This document shows, piece after piece, positions 17,166 through 26,430 of a stretch of DNA of 64,000 bases (position 1 is the stretch's first letter; every line of letters begins with the position of its first letter). Both the position numbers and the translations under genes were made by a program. The notes beneath the pieces were generated by a model that saw only the letters and a program-made list of their open reading frames with translations, did not search any database and was not told the DNA's origin. This stretch comes from BJGV01 sp964196335 (GTDB taxonomy: Bacteria > Pseudomonadota > Gammaproteobacteria > Burkholderiales > Nitrosomonadaceae): assembly GCA_965238155.1 (NCBI GenBank), contig OZ250175.1:1798001-1862000 (forward strand), in the 5' to 3' direction.

Positions 17166-18056
17166 TCATTTATTTGAGAAAATACCGGTTGAAAGATACC
17201 GGTCACCACGATCACATATTATAAAAACAATTACTGAATTTTCTATGCCAGAGGAAATCTTAAGGGCTGCAGCTAAAGCCCCACCGGAGGAAACTCCTGC
17301 AAATATTCCTTCTTCTCGGGCTAAGCGTCTGGTTGATTCCTCCGCTTCATTCTGAGAAACCAGCATTATTTGATCTACTTGTTTCGCGTCATAAATCTTT
17401 GGCAAATACGCTTCGGGCCATTTCCTGATTCCGGGAATCTGAGCACCCTCATTAGGTTGCACTCCAATAATCTGGATTGATGGATTCTTCTCCCTGAAAT
17501 ACCTGGAGCAACCCATAATTGTACCTGTAGTTCCCATACTACTTACAAAGTGAGTAACTTTACCTTTAGTATTATTCCAGATTTCTGGTGCTGTACTTTT
17601 GTAATGTGCTAATGGATTATCAGAATTGGAGAATTGATTAAGAATAATTCCACGCCCTGATTTATTCATATGTTCTGCTACATCTCTGGCTTCCTCCATT
17701 CCACCCTCTTTTGAGGTCAGCACAATCTCCGCACCATATGCACTCATGGACTGACGTCGTTCCACACTAAGATGCTCCGGCATTACTAATATCATTCGAT
17801 AACCCAGCATTGCAGCAACCATCGCTAAAGCTATGCCAGTATTTCCACTAGTTGCCTCAATCAGAGTATCCCCTGGTTTAATTTCCCCACGCTTCTGTGC
17901 ATTTAAAACCATTGATAAAGCCGGGCGATCTTTTACAGAGCCTGCAGGGTTATTCCCTTCCAGTTTAGCAAGAAGAATATTACTAGTCTTACCGGGCAAG
18001 CATTTGAGCCTTACCAAAGGTGTATTTCCGACAAAATTTTCAATGGTCTTGAACAT
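17166..18056 (-). CDS. cysM: Cysteine synthase B (O-acetylserine sulfhydrylase)
   Basis: PLP enzyme that makes cysteine from O-acetylserine and sulfide or thiosulfate. GNTPLVRL at the N-terminus, GNNPAGSVKDRPA with the PLP lysine near residue 42, the EATSGNTGIALA substrate loop, and VSSMGTTGTIMG for phosphate binding are all present. The NPAGSVKDR variant and the 296-residue length match CysM rather than CysK. It lies 43 bases after phoR on the same strand and may be read from the phoBR transcript. Confidence 0.95.
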   Translation of the reverse strand: MFKTIENFVGNTPLVRLKCLPGKTSNILLAKLEGNNPAGSVKDRPALSMVLNAQKRGEIKPGDTLIEATSGNTGIALAMVAAMLGYRMILVMPEHLSVERRQSMSAYGAEIVLTSKEGGMEEARDVAEHMNKSGRGIILNQFSNSDNPLAHYKSTAPEIWNNTKGKVTHFVSSMGTTGTIMGCSRYFREKNPSIQIIGVQPNEGAQIPGIRKWPEAYLPKIYDAKQVDQIMLVSQNEAEESTRRLAREEGIFAGVSSGGALAAALKISSGIENSVIVFIICDRGDRYLSTGIFSNK

Positions 18057-18099
18057 TATGAGTACAGTATTTTTTAATATTTTTTGCTGGCAAATAAAA

Positions 18100-19410
18100 C
18101 TATTCGTCTTCCTGAGCTATTGAACGTTTATCCGGGAACCATGCACTGAACGAACTTCCCTTCCCTGTCTCACTAATAATTTCCAAATATGCCTGGTGAC
18201 GACTAAGAATATGTTTAACGATCGCAAGCCCCAAACCGGTACCACCAGTTCCTCGTGAACGACTAAGGTCCACTCGGTAAAAACGTTCAGCCAGGCGCGG
18301 AATATGTTCCTGATCAATACCAATACCACTATCCTGCACAGTAAAAACACCCTTCCCGTTTTGACAGCTCCACCTCAAACCAACCTTTCCCCCGTCAGAA
18401 GTATAGCGTATGGCATTACTGACAAGATTACTAAATGCGCTTCGTAATTCATCTGGGCTCCCCTGTAACATTACATCAGTATCAAGAGTAAGATTAATAT
18501 GATGACGCCCTGCACTTAAAGACTCCGCTTCATGATATAACTCGTGCAATATTTCAGTCACGTTAACGTTTTCTTCCCGTATCTGATTTTGTGTATTCTC
18601 AAGTCGTGACAGTGTCAGCAAGTCTTCTACCAGGCGTTGCATACGCCTGGTTTGATCAGACATGAGAACAAGGGCCCGCTTACCCATCTCAGAAGAGATC
18701 CAGTTTTCTTCTGACGCGGTTTCAAAAAACCCACCAATCACTGTGAGTGGCGTGCGCAGTTCATGTGAAACATTGGCAACAAAGTCCCTCCTCATCGTTT
18801 CAACTCCTTCAAGACGTGTAATATCACGACTTATTAGTAGTTTTTGCTTGTCTCCATATGGTACTAACTGTAGAGAAAGAATCAATTCCTGATGCCTCGT
18901 TTGCTTAACTACCAGAGGTTCACTGTAATTATGGGTTGACAAATACTCAGCAAACTGCGGCTGCCGTACCAGAAAAGTAATTTGTTGATCAGCATCTCGT
19001 TTAAAATCTATGCCAAAATGCTGTTCGGCAACCGGATTACACCATTCGATACGATCTGCTTCATCTAGGATTATCACACCTTCCGGCATTGCCGAAGTAG
19101 CACGCCGAAGACGTTCAAGTGCCAGACTTAACTGTTGGTGGCTTTGACTCTGATTTCGCATAAGACGAGCCAGTCGTGCAAACACGTCACCCCATGCCCC
19201 GGAACCATCAGGTAAAGTAGCAGATGTAGGATCAGGAATTTGTAGCCACCTGTCCAGGGCCGTTAAAAAATACAAGTGATAAATGACAAGTAACAATAAT
19301 GCCATGCTATAGAATAATAGCGCGATGACAATATCAAAAATCAACCATAGGCCACCTGCTACAGCAGTAAGCAAAATGACAATTAGTAAGTTTCCTGGGA
19401 AACGGGACAC
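18100..19410 (-). CDS. phoR: Phosphate regulon sensor histidine kinase PhoR
   Basis: Membrane sensor kinase that phosphorylates PhoB under phosphate limitation. Two hydrophobic helices lie at about residues 8-50 with almost no periplasmic loop, as in E. coli PhoR. A PAS domain follows (about 95-195), then the phosphoacceptor box FVANVSHELRTPLTVIGGF near residue 212, and the ATPase domain with the N box (FSNLVSNAIRYT), VQDSGIGI and GTGGTGLGLAIVKHIL. Length 436 is typical. It pairs with phoB 54 bases upstream. No pst transporter genes or phoU are in the window. Confidence 0.95.
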   Translation of the reverse strand: MSRFPGNLLIVILLTAVAGGLWLIFDIVIALLFYSMALLLLVIYHLYFLTALDRWLQIPDPTSATLPDGSGAWGDVFARLARLMRNQSQSHQQLSLALERLRRATSAMPEGVIILDEADRIEWCNPVAEQHFGIDFKRDADQQITFLVRQPQFAEYLSTHNYSEPLVVKQTRHQELILSLQLVPYGDKQKLLISRDITRLEGVETMRRDFVANVSHELRTPLTVIGGFFETASEENWISSEMGKRALVLMSDQTRRMQRLVEDLLTLSRLENTQNQIREENVNVTEILHELYHEAESLSAGRHHINLTLDTDVMLQGSPDELRSAFSNLVSNAIRYTSDGGKVGLRWSCQNGKGVFTVQDSGIGIDQEHIPRLAERFYRVDLSRSRGTGGTGLGLAIVKHILSRHQAYLEIISETGKGSSFSAWFPDKRSIAQEDE

Positions 19411-19464
19411 GTAATTTATTCCAAAGAATAAAACTGGATCATCATTTCTATATTATCCCATACC

Positions 19465-20157
19465 CTATGCCCTGCCGACAGACAGTCGGTAACCGGATCC
19501 TCTTACAGTTTGTACTAATCCATCCTTACCAACAGGTTCCAGTATCTTACGTAATCTTCTTATATGTACGTCAACTGTACGATCCTCAACAAAAACATGA
19601 TCTCCCCACACTCCATCAAGTAATTGTGAACGTGAATGTACTCGCTCTGGATGAGTCATTAAGAAATACAATAGCCGGAACTCTGTAGGGCCTAATATCA
19701 CTTCATGGTCACTTACAGTCACACGATGTGTAACCGGATCAAGCCTTAATCCGCTAATTTCAACTATATCGTCAGCAGCTTCTGGTGAACGCCGTCGTAA
19801 AACTGCCTTAATCCGCGCAACCAGCTCACGGGGAGAAAAGGGCTTAGTGATATAGTCATCTGCGCCTACCTCCAACCCTGAAACTTTATCGCTCTCCTCT
19901 GTGCGTGCGGTAAGCATAATGATAGGAATATTCTTAGTTCTGGGAACTTGTCGCAGCATTTTTGCAAATTCAATGCCACTCATTCCAGGTAACATCCAGT
20001 CAAGTAACACTAAATCAGGCAGTACATCATTCACTATTTTCATAGCCTGTTCTGCGTCCCCTGCACAGAATGTTTCATGGCCGGCTTGTCGCAAACCATA
20101 CGAAATCAATTCCTGAATTGCCGGCTCATCTTCTACAACTAGTATAGTTGCTGCCAT
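19465..20157 (-). CDS. phoB: Phosphate regulon response regulator PhoB
   Basis: OmpR-family regulator of 230 residues. The receiver domain shows the acidic pair in VVEDEPA, the phosphorylated Asp in LVLLDWMLPGMSG near residue 53, the conserved Thr in MLTART, and Lys in YITKPFSPREL. The winged-helix DNA-binding domain ends with VFVEDRTVDVHIRRLRKIL and VRGSGYRL, a very PhoB-like recognition helix. It would bind pho boxes of phosphate-starvation genes. The 194 bases upstream should contain its promoter; I could not confirm a pho box by eye. Confidence 0.95.
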   Translation of the reverse strand: MAATILVVEDEPAIQELISYGLRQAGHETFCAGDAEQAMKIVNDVLPDLVLLDWMLPGMSGIEFAKMLRQVPRTKNIPIIMLTARTEESDKVSGLEVGADDYITKPFSPRELVARIKAVLRRRSPEAADDIVEISGLRLDPVTHRVTVSDHEVILGPTEFRLLYFLMTHPERVHSRSQLLDGVWGDHVFVEDRTVDVHIRRLRKILEPVGKDGLVQTVRGSGYRLSVGRA

Positions 20158-20351
20158 TTACACTTTCCTTTAATAATCCGGAAATACTATTTTAATACTG
20201 TAATGACATAAAAAAACACAAATTTGAATTTTTAACAGACTAAGAAATTAATAGCTTCAATTTAGGTGGTCTGATAATAATAAAAAATTATTTATGAAAG
20301 ATATTCCTGTATGTATTTTTATACGAACCGTCCTGCTCAGAATATCTAATT

Positions 20352-21623
20352 CTATAACACTATAATTACCCGATAATCGCTAACATTAGTCCGTGTAATA
20401 TTGGTGATAACCAAATCACCAGTCTGTTTAAAAAAATCATAGGCATTATTATTTGTAAGCAATTCAGAGAAGTTAATTCCCATCTGTTCGGCCCGATACA
20501 ATGAATCTGGTGTAATAATGGCACCCGCATTATCCCCCAATCCATCTATACCATCTGTATCACAAGCAAGAGCATAAATATTTCTGGCTCCACCAAGCTC
20601 AATGGCTAGCGACAGTAAAAACTCTGTATTTCTTCCGCCACGACCCTCTCCATTTACGGTAACCGTAGTTTCACCACCTGAAACCAGCACAACCGGTGAT
20701 CTCCATGGATGACCATATTGGCGGATTTCATATGCTAATGCTGCATAAACCTTAGCAACATCTCTGGCTTCACCAGTAACCGTTGCACCAAGTATTGCAG
20801 TTGAAATGCCTTTACTGCGAAAAAAATCTCCTGCAGCAATCAGAGAATTATGAGAAGTAGCAATCACGCGATTTTCTACATTCTTGAATATTATGTCACC
20901 TGGTTTTGGTGTCTCATCCAATTTATTTCTGGTACCAGAACGTAATGCCTTTATTACAGAAGAAGGCTGATTTATTCTGTAACGCTCTAGTATTGTAAGT
21001 GCATCCTGGTAGGTCGTTGGATCCGGCGCACATGGACCGGAAGCAATATTTGACGGCTCATCACCGGTCACATCAGAGATTATCAGAGATAGTATAGGTG
21101 AACGACATTCAGCTGCAAGTCTGCCGCCCTGGATACAGGAAAGATGCTTACGAACGGTATTAATCTCCTGAATTGCTGCACCGCATCGAAGTAATTCCCT
21201 GGTTACACTTTTAAGTTCACTCAACGAAATGCCAGCTACTGGCAAAGATAACAAACTAGAACCACCACCACTAATTAAACATAACAGTAAATCGTCAGTT
21301 CCAAGCTGCTTAACTTTTACAAGAATTTTCTTTGCTGCCTGCTCACCTTGTTCATCCGGTATCGGATGGCCGGCCTCATGTACTGCAATTCTACTTGTCG
21401 GCAAGCCATGGCCGTAGCTAGTAATCACTATGCCATCTAATTCTGCTTTTTTTGGCCAATGTCTTTCTACTGCCAGAGACATTGCTGCTGCGGCTTTACC
21501 AGCACCCACAACAAAAGTACGCCCCTTGGGTGGCTTGGGTAAATGATGGGGTACTATGTTTAATGGATCAGCAGCAGCAACGGCAATATTAAAGCTATCA
21601 AGCAGAAGCTTGCGGGGATTCAT
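20352..21623 (-). CDS. Glycerate 2-kinase, type II (MOFRL family)
   Basis: Phosphorylates glycerate to 2-phosphoglycerate in serine-cycle, glyoxylate or tartrate metabolism. The 423-residue protein has TFVVGAGKAAAAMS near residue 35, LLLCLISGGGSSLLSLP, the EINTVRKHLSCIQGGRLA block, SDVTGDEPSNIASGP, and a C-terminal MOFRL region with SGGETTVTVNGEGRGGRNTE and ACDTDGIDG. All are typical of the GckA/TtuD class. Its ATG overlaps the uvrA stop by four bases (ATGA), so translation is probably coupled to uvrA despite the unrelated roles. Confidence 0.93.
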   Translation of the reverse strand: MNPRKLLLDSFNIAVAAADPLNIVPHHLPKPPKGRTFVVGAGKAAAAMSLAVERHWPKKAELDGIVITSYGHGLPTSRIAVHEAGHPIPDEQGEQAAKKILVKVKQLGTDDLLLCLISGGGSSLLSLPVAGISLSELKSVTRELLRCGAAIQEINTVRKHLSCIQGGRLAAECRSPILSLIISDVTGDEPSNIASGPCAPDPTTYQDALTILERYRINQPSSVIKALRSGTRNKLDETPKPGDIIFKNVENRVIATSHNSLIAAGDFFRSKGISTAILGATVTGEARDVAKVYAALAYEIRQYGHPWRSPVVLVSGGETTVTVNGEGRGGRNTEFLLSLAIELGGARNIYALACDTDGIDGLGDNAGAIITPDSLYRAEQMGINFSELLTNNNAYDFFKQTGDLVITNITRTNVSDYRVIIVL

Positions 21624-24460
21624 TTTATTTCTCTCTCAGCCCGTATATTGAGTACTGTTCTGAGATAATGTCCTGTAAAACTCACCGTATGTTCTGCAAC
21701 CTCCTCTGGCGGCCCTTCAACAATAATCCGACCACCGGCATTACCTCCTTCAGGACCAAGGTCAATGACCCAATCTGCAGTTTTAATCACATCAAGATTA
21801 TGCTCAATTACTACTACTGTGTTTCCGTGGTCTCGTAATCGGTGTAGCACTTTTAACAACATATCTATATCTTGGAAATGTAATCCGGTGGTAGGCTCAT
21901 CAAGTATGTATAAGGTGCGCCCTGTATCACGCTTCGAAAGCTCCAGTGACAATTTCACACGCTGAGCTTCACCTCCTGAGAGTGTTGTCGCGGACTGTCC
22001 TAGTGTAATGTAACCTAATCCCACATCTAATAAAGTTCTCAGTTTACGAACCACAACTGGTACCTGAGCAAAAAATTCATACGCCTGCTCAACTGTCATT
22101 TGTAAAATCTCAATGATGTTCTTGCTCTTGTACTGAATTTCAAGCGTCTCACGGTTATAACGCTTACCATGGCAAACATCACACGAAACGTATATATCTG
22201 GCAAGAAATGCATTTCTACTTTAATCAGGCCATCTCCCTGACAAGCTTCGCAGCGACCGCCTTTAACATTAAAAGAAAATCGACCAGGGTTATAACCACG
22301 TTCTCGCGCCTGAGGGACGCCAGCAAATAATTCCCGGATAGGGGTAAATAACCCGGTATAAGTTGCCGGATTAGAGCGTGGGGTGCGCCCAATCGGGCTC
22401 TGGTCCATGTTAATTACTTTATCGAAGAAAGCGGTGCCTTCAATAGATTGGTGAGGTGCAGACTCTACATTACTACCATATAGATGTCGTGCCATAGCAT
22501 AGTAAAGAGTATTATTGACAAGTGTAGACTTACCGGAACCAGATACTCCTGTAACACAAACAAACATTCCTACAGGCAGGTTGAAATTTACATTCTTCAG
22601 ATTGTTGCCTGAAGCTCCTATGATTGACAACCAACGATCATTTTTCGGCTTAATTCGCTTTTCAGGTAACTCGATATCCAGCTCACCGGAAATATACTTC
22701 CCAGTAAGCGAATCTTTACTTTTGTAAATAGCCTGTGGTTCTCCCTGGGCAACGATAAGTCCGCCATGCTCACCTGCACCAGGACCCATGTCTACCACAT
22801 AATCAGCAGAAAGTATGGCATCTCGATCATGCTCCACAACGATCACACTATTACCAAGATCACGTAAATTTTTGAGAGTGTCCAGGAGGCGTCCATTATC
22901 ACGCTGATGCAGTCCAATGGAAGGCTCATCTAGAACGTACATTACACCAGTCAGCCCTGATCCAATCTGACTCGCAAGTCGAATACGCTGTGATTCACCA
23001 CCTGATAACGTATCAGCAGATCGATCCAATGACAGGTAATCAAGCCCGACATTATTTAGAAACTGTAAGCGACTAGAAATTTCCTTGATAATTCGTTCAG
23101 CAATGGAACGCTTGTGCCCGGTAAGTTTCATTTGATCGAAATAATTTCTCGCTTGCTTGAGTGGCAACGCATTAATTTCGTAAATAGCTTTCCCTCCAAC
23201 CTTCACGTGACGAGCTTCACGACAAAGACGAGTGCCTTCACACTCGGGGCAAGTCTGGGAGTTAAGATATTTTGCCAGCTCTTCACGAACCGCTGATGAA
23301 TCTGTCTCTTTATAGCGACGCTTCAGGCTAGGAATAACACCCTCAAAAGAGTGCTCTCGCCTGGTCCTGGAACCGTTTCCATTTAAATAAAAGAATAAAA
23401 TCTTTTCTTTGCCTGATCCATTCAGGATGATATCTTGAATATTCGAAGAAAGTTGTTCGAATGGTTTCTCCAAATCAAAACTGTAGTGCTTTGAAAGTCC
23501 CTCTAATATCTGAAAAAAGAATTGATTGCGCCGATCCCAACCCTTAATTGCACCAGATGCTAACGATAGATGAGGGAAGGCAACAACACGTTTAGGATCA
23601 AAGAATGTAATTTGTCCAAGGCCATCACATTCTGTGCATGCTCCCATTGGATTGTTAAAGGAGAATAATCTTGGCTCTAGTTCTGACAGAGAATAACTAC
23701 ACATGGGACAACTAAACTTGGCAGAAAAAAGATGTTCACGACCAGAATCTATTTCTACAGCTAATGCCCTGCCATCAGCATGACGTAATGCCGTCTCAAA
23801 TGACTCCGCAAGACGTTGTTTACAATCTGATGAAACTTTTAGCCTGTCGACTACGATTTCTACAGTGTGCTTCTTAGTTTTTTGTAACTTTGGCAGATCA
23901 TCAATTTCATAAATCTTTCCGTCAATCCTTAAACGTACAAAACCTTGCGCACATAATTCATCAAACAGATCTACTTGTTCCCCTTTACGCCCTATTACAA
24001 GCGGAGAAAGAATCATTAATTTCGTATCTTGTGGAAGTTGTAATACATGATCTACCATTTGTGAAACGCTCTGGGCTGCCAGAGTGATCTGGTGATCCGG
24101 ACATTGTGGATCACCAATACGTGCAAATAATAAACGCATGTAATCATGAATTTCAGTTACAGTTCCAACTGTAGATCGGGGATTATGAGAGGTTGCTTTC
24201 TGTTCTATGGCTATTGCAGGAGAGAGCCCATCGATCAGATCTACATCCGGTTTTTCCATTAACTTAAGAAATTGCCGGGCGTACGCAGAAAGAGACTCCA
24301 CATAACGCCGCTGACCTTCTGCATAAAGCGTGTCAAATGCAAGTGAAGATTTACCTGATCCTGATAATCCGGTAATCACGATTAATTTATTACGTGGCAA
24401 ATCAATACTGATGTTTTTCAGATTATGAGTACGTGCACCACGAATTTTGATAAGTTCCAT
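21620..24460 (-). CDS. uvrA: Excinuclease ABC subunit A
   Basis: Damage-recognition ATPase of nucleotide excision repair. The 946-residue protein has two ABC ATPase halves: Walker A GLSGSGKSS near residue 31 and GVSGSGKST near 640, and signatures TLSGGESQRIRLA and TLSGGEAQRVKLS. Zinc-binding cysteines are present in CPMCSYSLS...CTECDGLG and in CEACQGDGL...CDVCHGKRYN. The start MELIKIRGARTHNLKNI is the normal one. I searched the 60-base gap to the divergent transporter for a LexA box (CTG-N10-CAG) and did not find one. Confidence 0.98.
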   Translation of the reverse strand: MELIKIRGARTHNLKNISIDLPRNKLIVITGLSGSGKSSLAFDTLYAEGQRRYVESLSAYARQFLKLMEKPDVDLIDGLSPAIAIEQKATSHNPRSTVGTVTEIHDYMRLLFARIGDPQCPDHQITLAAQSVSQMVDHVLQLPQDTKLMILSPLVIGRKGEQVDLFDELCAQGFVRLRIDGKIYEIDDLPKLQKTKKHTVEIVVDRLKVSSDCKQRLAESFETALRHADGRALAVEIDSGREHLFSAKFSCPMCSYSLSELEPRLFSFNNPMGACTECDGLGQITFFDPKRVVAFPHLSLASGAIKGWDRRNQFFFQILEGLSKHYSFDLEKPFEQLSSNIQDIILNGSGKEKILFFYLNGNGSRTRREHSFEGVIPSLKRRYKETDSSAVREELAKYLNSQTCPECEGTRLCREARHVKVGGKAIYEINALPLKQARNYFDQMKLTGHKRSIAERIIKEISSRLQFLNNVGLDYLSLDRSADTLSGGESQRIRLASQIGSGLTGVMYVLDEPSIGLHQRDNGRLLDTLKNLRDLGNSVIVVEHDRDAILSADYVVDMGPGAGEHGGLIVAQGEPQAIYKSKDSLTGKYISGELDIELPEKRIKPKNDRWLSIIGASGNNLKNVNFNLPVGMFVCVTGVSGSGKSTLVNNTLYYAMARHLYGSNVESAPHQSIEGTAFFDKVINMDQSPIGRTPRSNPATYTGLFTPIRELFAGVPQARERGYNPGRFSFNVKGGRCEACQGDGLIKVEMHFLPDIYVSCDVCHGKRYNRETLEIQYKSKNIIEILQMTVEQAYEFFAQVPVVVRKLRTLLDVGLGYITLGQSATTLSGGEAQRVKLSLELSKRDTGRTLYILDEPTTGLHFQDIDMLLKVLHRLRDHGNTVVVIEHNLDVIKTADWVIDLGPEGGNAGGRIIVEGPPEEVAEHTVSFTGHYLRTVLNIRAEREIK

Positions 24461-24526
24461 CGGCTACCTAAGCGCTGAGCAACCTGCTAATATACCCAAC
24501 TTTCCAGTGTTTTCCTAATCTGATTG

Positions 24527-25912
24527 ATGCCTGTCTCTTCATCCTCTGAAAAAATGTCCCCAATTGAGATCCGAGCTACTGCTGGCTTAGCAACGATCTA
24601 TGGACTACGCATGCTTGGAATGTTCATTATTCTCCCAGTGTTTGCGTTTTATGCAGAAAACCTGCCCGGCGGGAACAATTTCACGCTAGTCGGTATTGCA
24701 CTTGGTGCCTATGGACTCACTCAGGCAATACTTCAAATCCCTTTTGGCTGGCTGTCTGATCGTATCGGGCGTAAACCAGTTATCTACTTTGGTTTGATTT
24801 TATTTACTCTGGGAAGTTTTATAGCAGCTTCTGCTGATAACATTTATTGGGTAATCTTTGGCCGTATTGTCCAAGGTTCTGGTGCAATCTCTGCAGCAGT
24901 AATGGCACTGGCTGCTGATCTTACCCGTGAAGAACATCGTACCAAAGCAATGGCTGCAATTGGAATGACTATTGGTACTGTCTTTGCTCTTTCACTCATC
25001 ATTGCGCCCGGATTAAATCGCCTGATAGGAGTGCCGGGGATTTTTATCATGACAGGAATACTTGCATCACTAGCTATCATAGTAGTTTACAAGATTATTC
25101 CTAATCCGCTAATTTGCCGCTTCCATTCAGATACTGAAGCAGCTCCCGGACGCTTCATCAATGTACTACAGAATCCTGAATTGTTACGCCTGAATTTCGG
25201 TGTGTTTGTATTACACGCTACACTTATGGCACTTTGGCTTGTAGTTCCGCTATCACTACGAAAGGCTGGATTAGAAGCAGATGACCATTGGCTGATATAT
25301 TTACCGGTATTACTTATTTCCATGTTACTCATTATTCCGGCCATCATCTATTCTGAAAAAAAAGTTAAGCTTAAACCAGTATTTGCAATAGCAGTATTTC
25401 TACTGCTATTAAGTCAGGGTCTATTAGCACTTGCGCTTGATTCTATATCAGGTATGGCAATCGCGTTGCTGGTATTCTTTACTGCATTTAACCTTCTTGA
25501 AGCCAGCCTGCCATCTCTTATTTCAAAAATTTCTCCGGTAGGCGCAAAAGGAACGGCCATTGGCGTATATAGCAGCATCCAGTTTTTAGGAGCATTTACT
25601 GGAGCAACTGCGGGAGGCTTTCTATATGAACATCATGGCAGCCCAGCATTATTTGCATTTTGTGGCATTCTACTGGCATTATGGCTAGTGCTTGCTATTA
25701 CTATGAAGGCTCCTGCAGCTGTACGCACAAAAATGTACCATGTACAGGAAATAGAAACAGGTAAAGCGAACGAATTATCACGTGAGCTGGCATCTCTGAA
25801 CGGTGTTCATGAAGCCTTGGTACTGGCAAACGAGGGAGTCGCTTACCTAAAAGTAGATATGAAGGGTTTTGATGAAACAAGGGTTGTTCAAATACTAGAG
25901 GGAGAAGTATAA
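24527..25912 (+). CDS. Major facilitator transporter with C-terminal YAM-like domain (YajR type)
   Basis: A 12-helix MFS protein with a soluble tail. The GWLSDRIGRKPVIYFG loop between helices 2 and 3 is the MFS signature, and IYGLRMLGMFIILPVFAFYA is a typical YajR-like first helix. After the last helix (about residue 390) about 65 residues, with ELASLNGVHEALVLANEGVA and VDMKGFDETRVVQIL, look like the ferredoxin-fold YAM domain of E. coli YajR. The frame opens at TTG 24524; ATG 24527 is used here, while the ATG at 24554 (MSPIEIRAT) fits family starts better. Substrate unknown. The stop is immediately followed by the ssb ATG. Confidence 0.88.
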   Translation: MPVSSSSEKMSPIEIRATAGLATIYGLRMLGMFIILPVFAFYAENLPGGNNFTLVGIALGAYGLTQAILQIPFGWLSDRIGRKPVIYFGLILFTLGSFIAASADNIYWVIFGRIVQGSGAISAAVMALAADLTREEHRTKAMAAIGMTIGTVFALSLIIAPGLNRLIGVPGIFIMTGILASLAIIVVYKIIPNPLICRFHSDTEAAPGRFINVLQNPELLRLNFGVFVLHATLMALWLVVPLSLRKAGLEADDHWLIYLPVLLISMLLIIPAIIYSEKKVKLKPVFAIAVFLLLLSQGLLALALDSISGMAIALLVFFTAFNLLEASLPSLISKISPVGAKGTAIGVYSSIQFLGAFTGATAGGFLYEHHGSPALFAFCGILLALWLVLAITMKAPAAVRTKMYHVQEIETGKANELSRELASLNGVHEALVLANEGVAYLKVDMKGFDETRVVQILEGEV

Positions 25913-26362
25913 ATGGCATCAATAAACAAGGTCATACTCATTGGAAATCTTGGCAAAGACCCTGAGATTCGTTACATGCCTAATGGTGACGCAGTCACCA
26001 ACATCACATTAGCAACCACCGAAACCTGGAAAGATAAAGCAGGTGAGAAACAAGAAAAAACTGAATGGCACCGTATAACGTTTTATAGAAAACTTGCTGA
26101 GATTGTAGGTGAATATCTGAAAAAAGGTCGATCGGTATATGTTGAGGGCAGGCTGGAAACTCGTAAGTGGACAGATAAAGCAGGTACTGACCGATACACA
26201 ACTGAGATAATCGCAAATGATATGAAAATGCTGGGTAGTAAACCTGGAGGCAGCAGCTTTGAAGTAGAAAACAAGAATGATAAAACTCCGCCACCTAAAG
26301 ATAGCTCTGCAAGTAATCCCAACAGCGGGTTTGGAGATATGGATGATGATATACCGTTTTAA
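25913..26362 (+). CDS. ssb: Single-stranded DNA-binding protein
   Basis: Binds and protects single-stranded DNA in replication, recombination and repair. The OB fold starts with the standard MASINKVILIGNLGKDPEIRY and has EWHRITFYRKLAEIVGEYLK and YVEGRLETRKW. A disordered linker follows, then the acidic tip DMDDDIPF that recruits partner proteins. At 149 residues it is slightly short but complete. The ATG directly abuts the stop of the transporter (TAAATG) with GGAGAAG upstream inside that gene, so the two are read together. Confidence 0.98.
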   Translation: MASINKVILIGNLGKDPEIRYMPNGDAVTNITLATTETWKDKAGEKQEKTEWHRITFYRKLAEIVGEYLKKGRSVYVEGRLETRKWTDKAGTDRYTTEIIANDMKMLGSKPGGSSFEVENKNDKTPPPKDSSASNPNSGFGDMDDDIPF

Positions 26363-26430
26363 TATTTTACTAGAAGTTTCAGCCTAACTAATAGATTTCT
26401 AGCCATACTCCGTAATTAAATTTTTTCCAT

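Noticed and set aside
24461..24526. Possible SOS (LexA) box before uvrA
   Set aside because: No CTG-N10-CAG arrangement is present in the gap.
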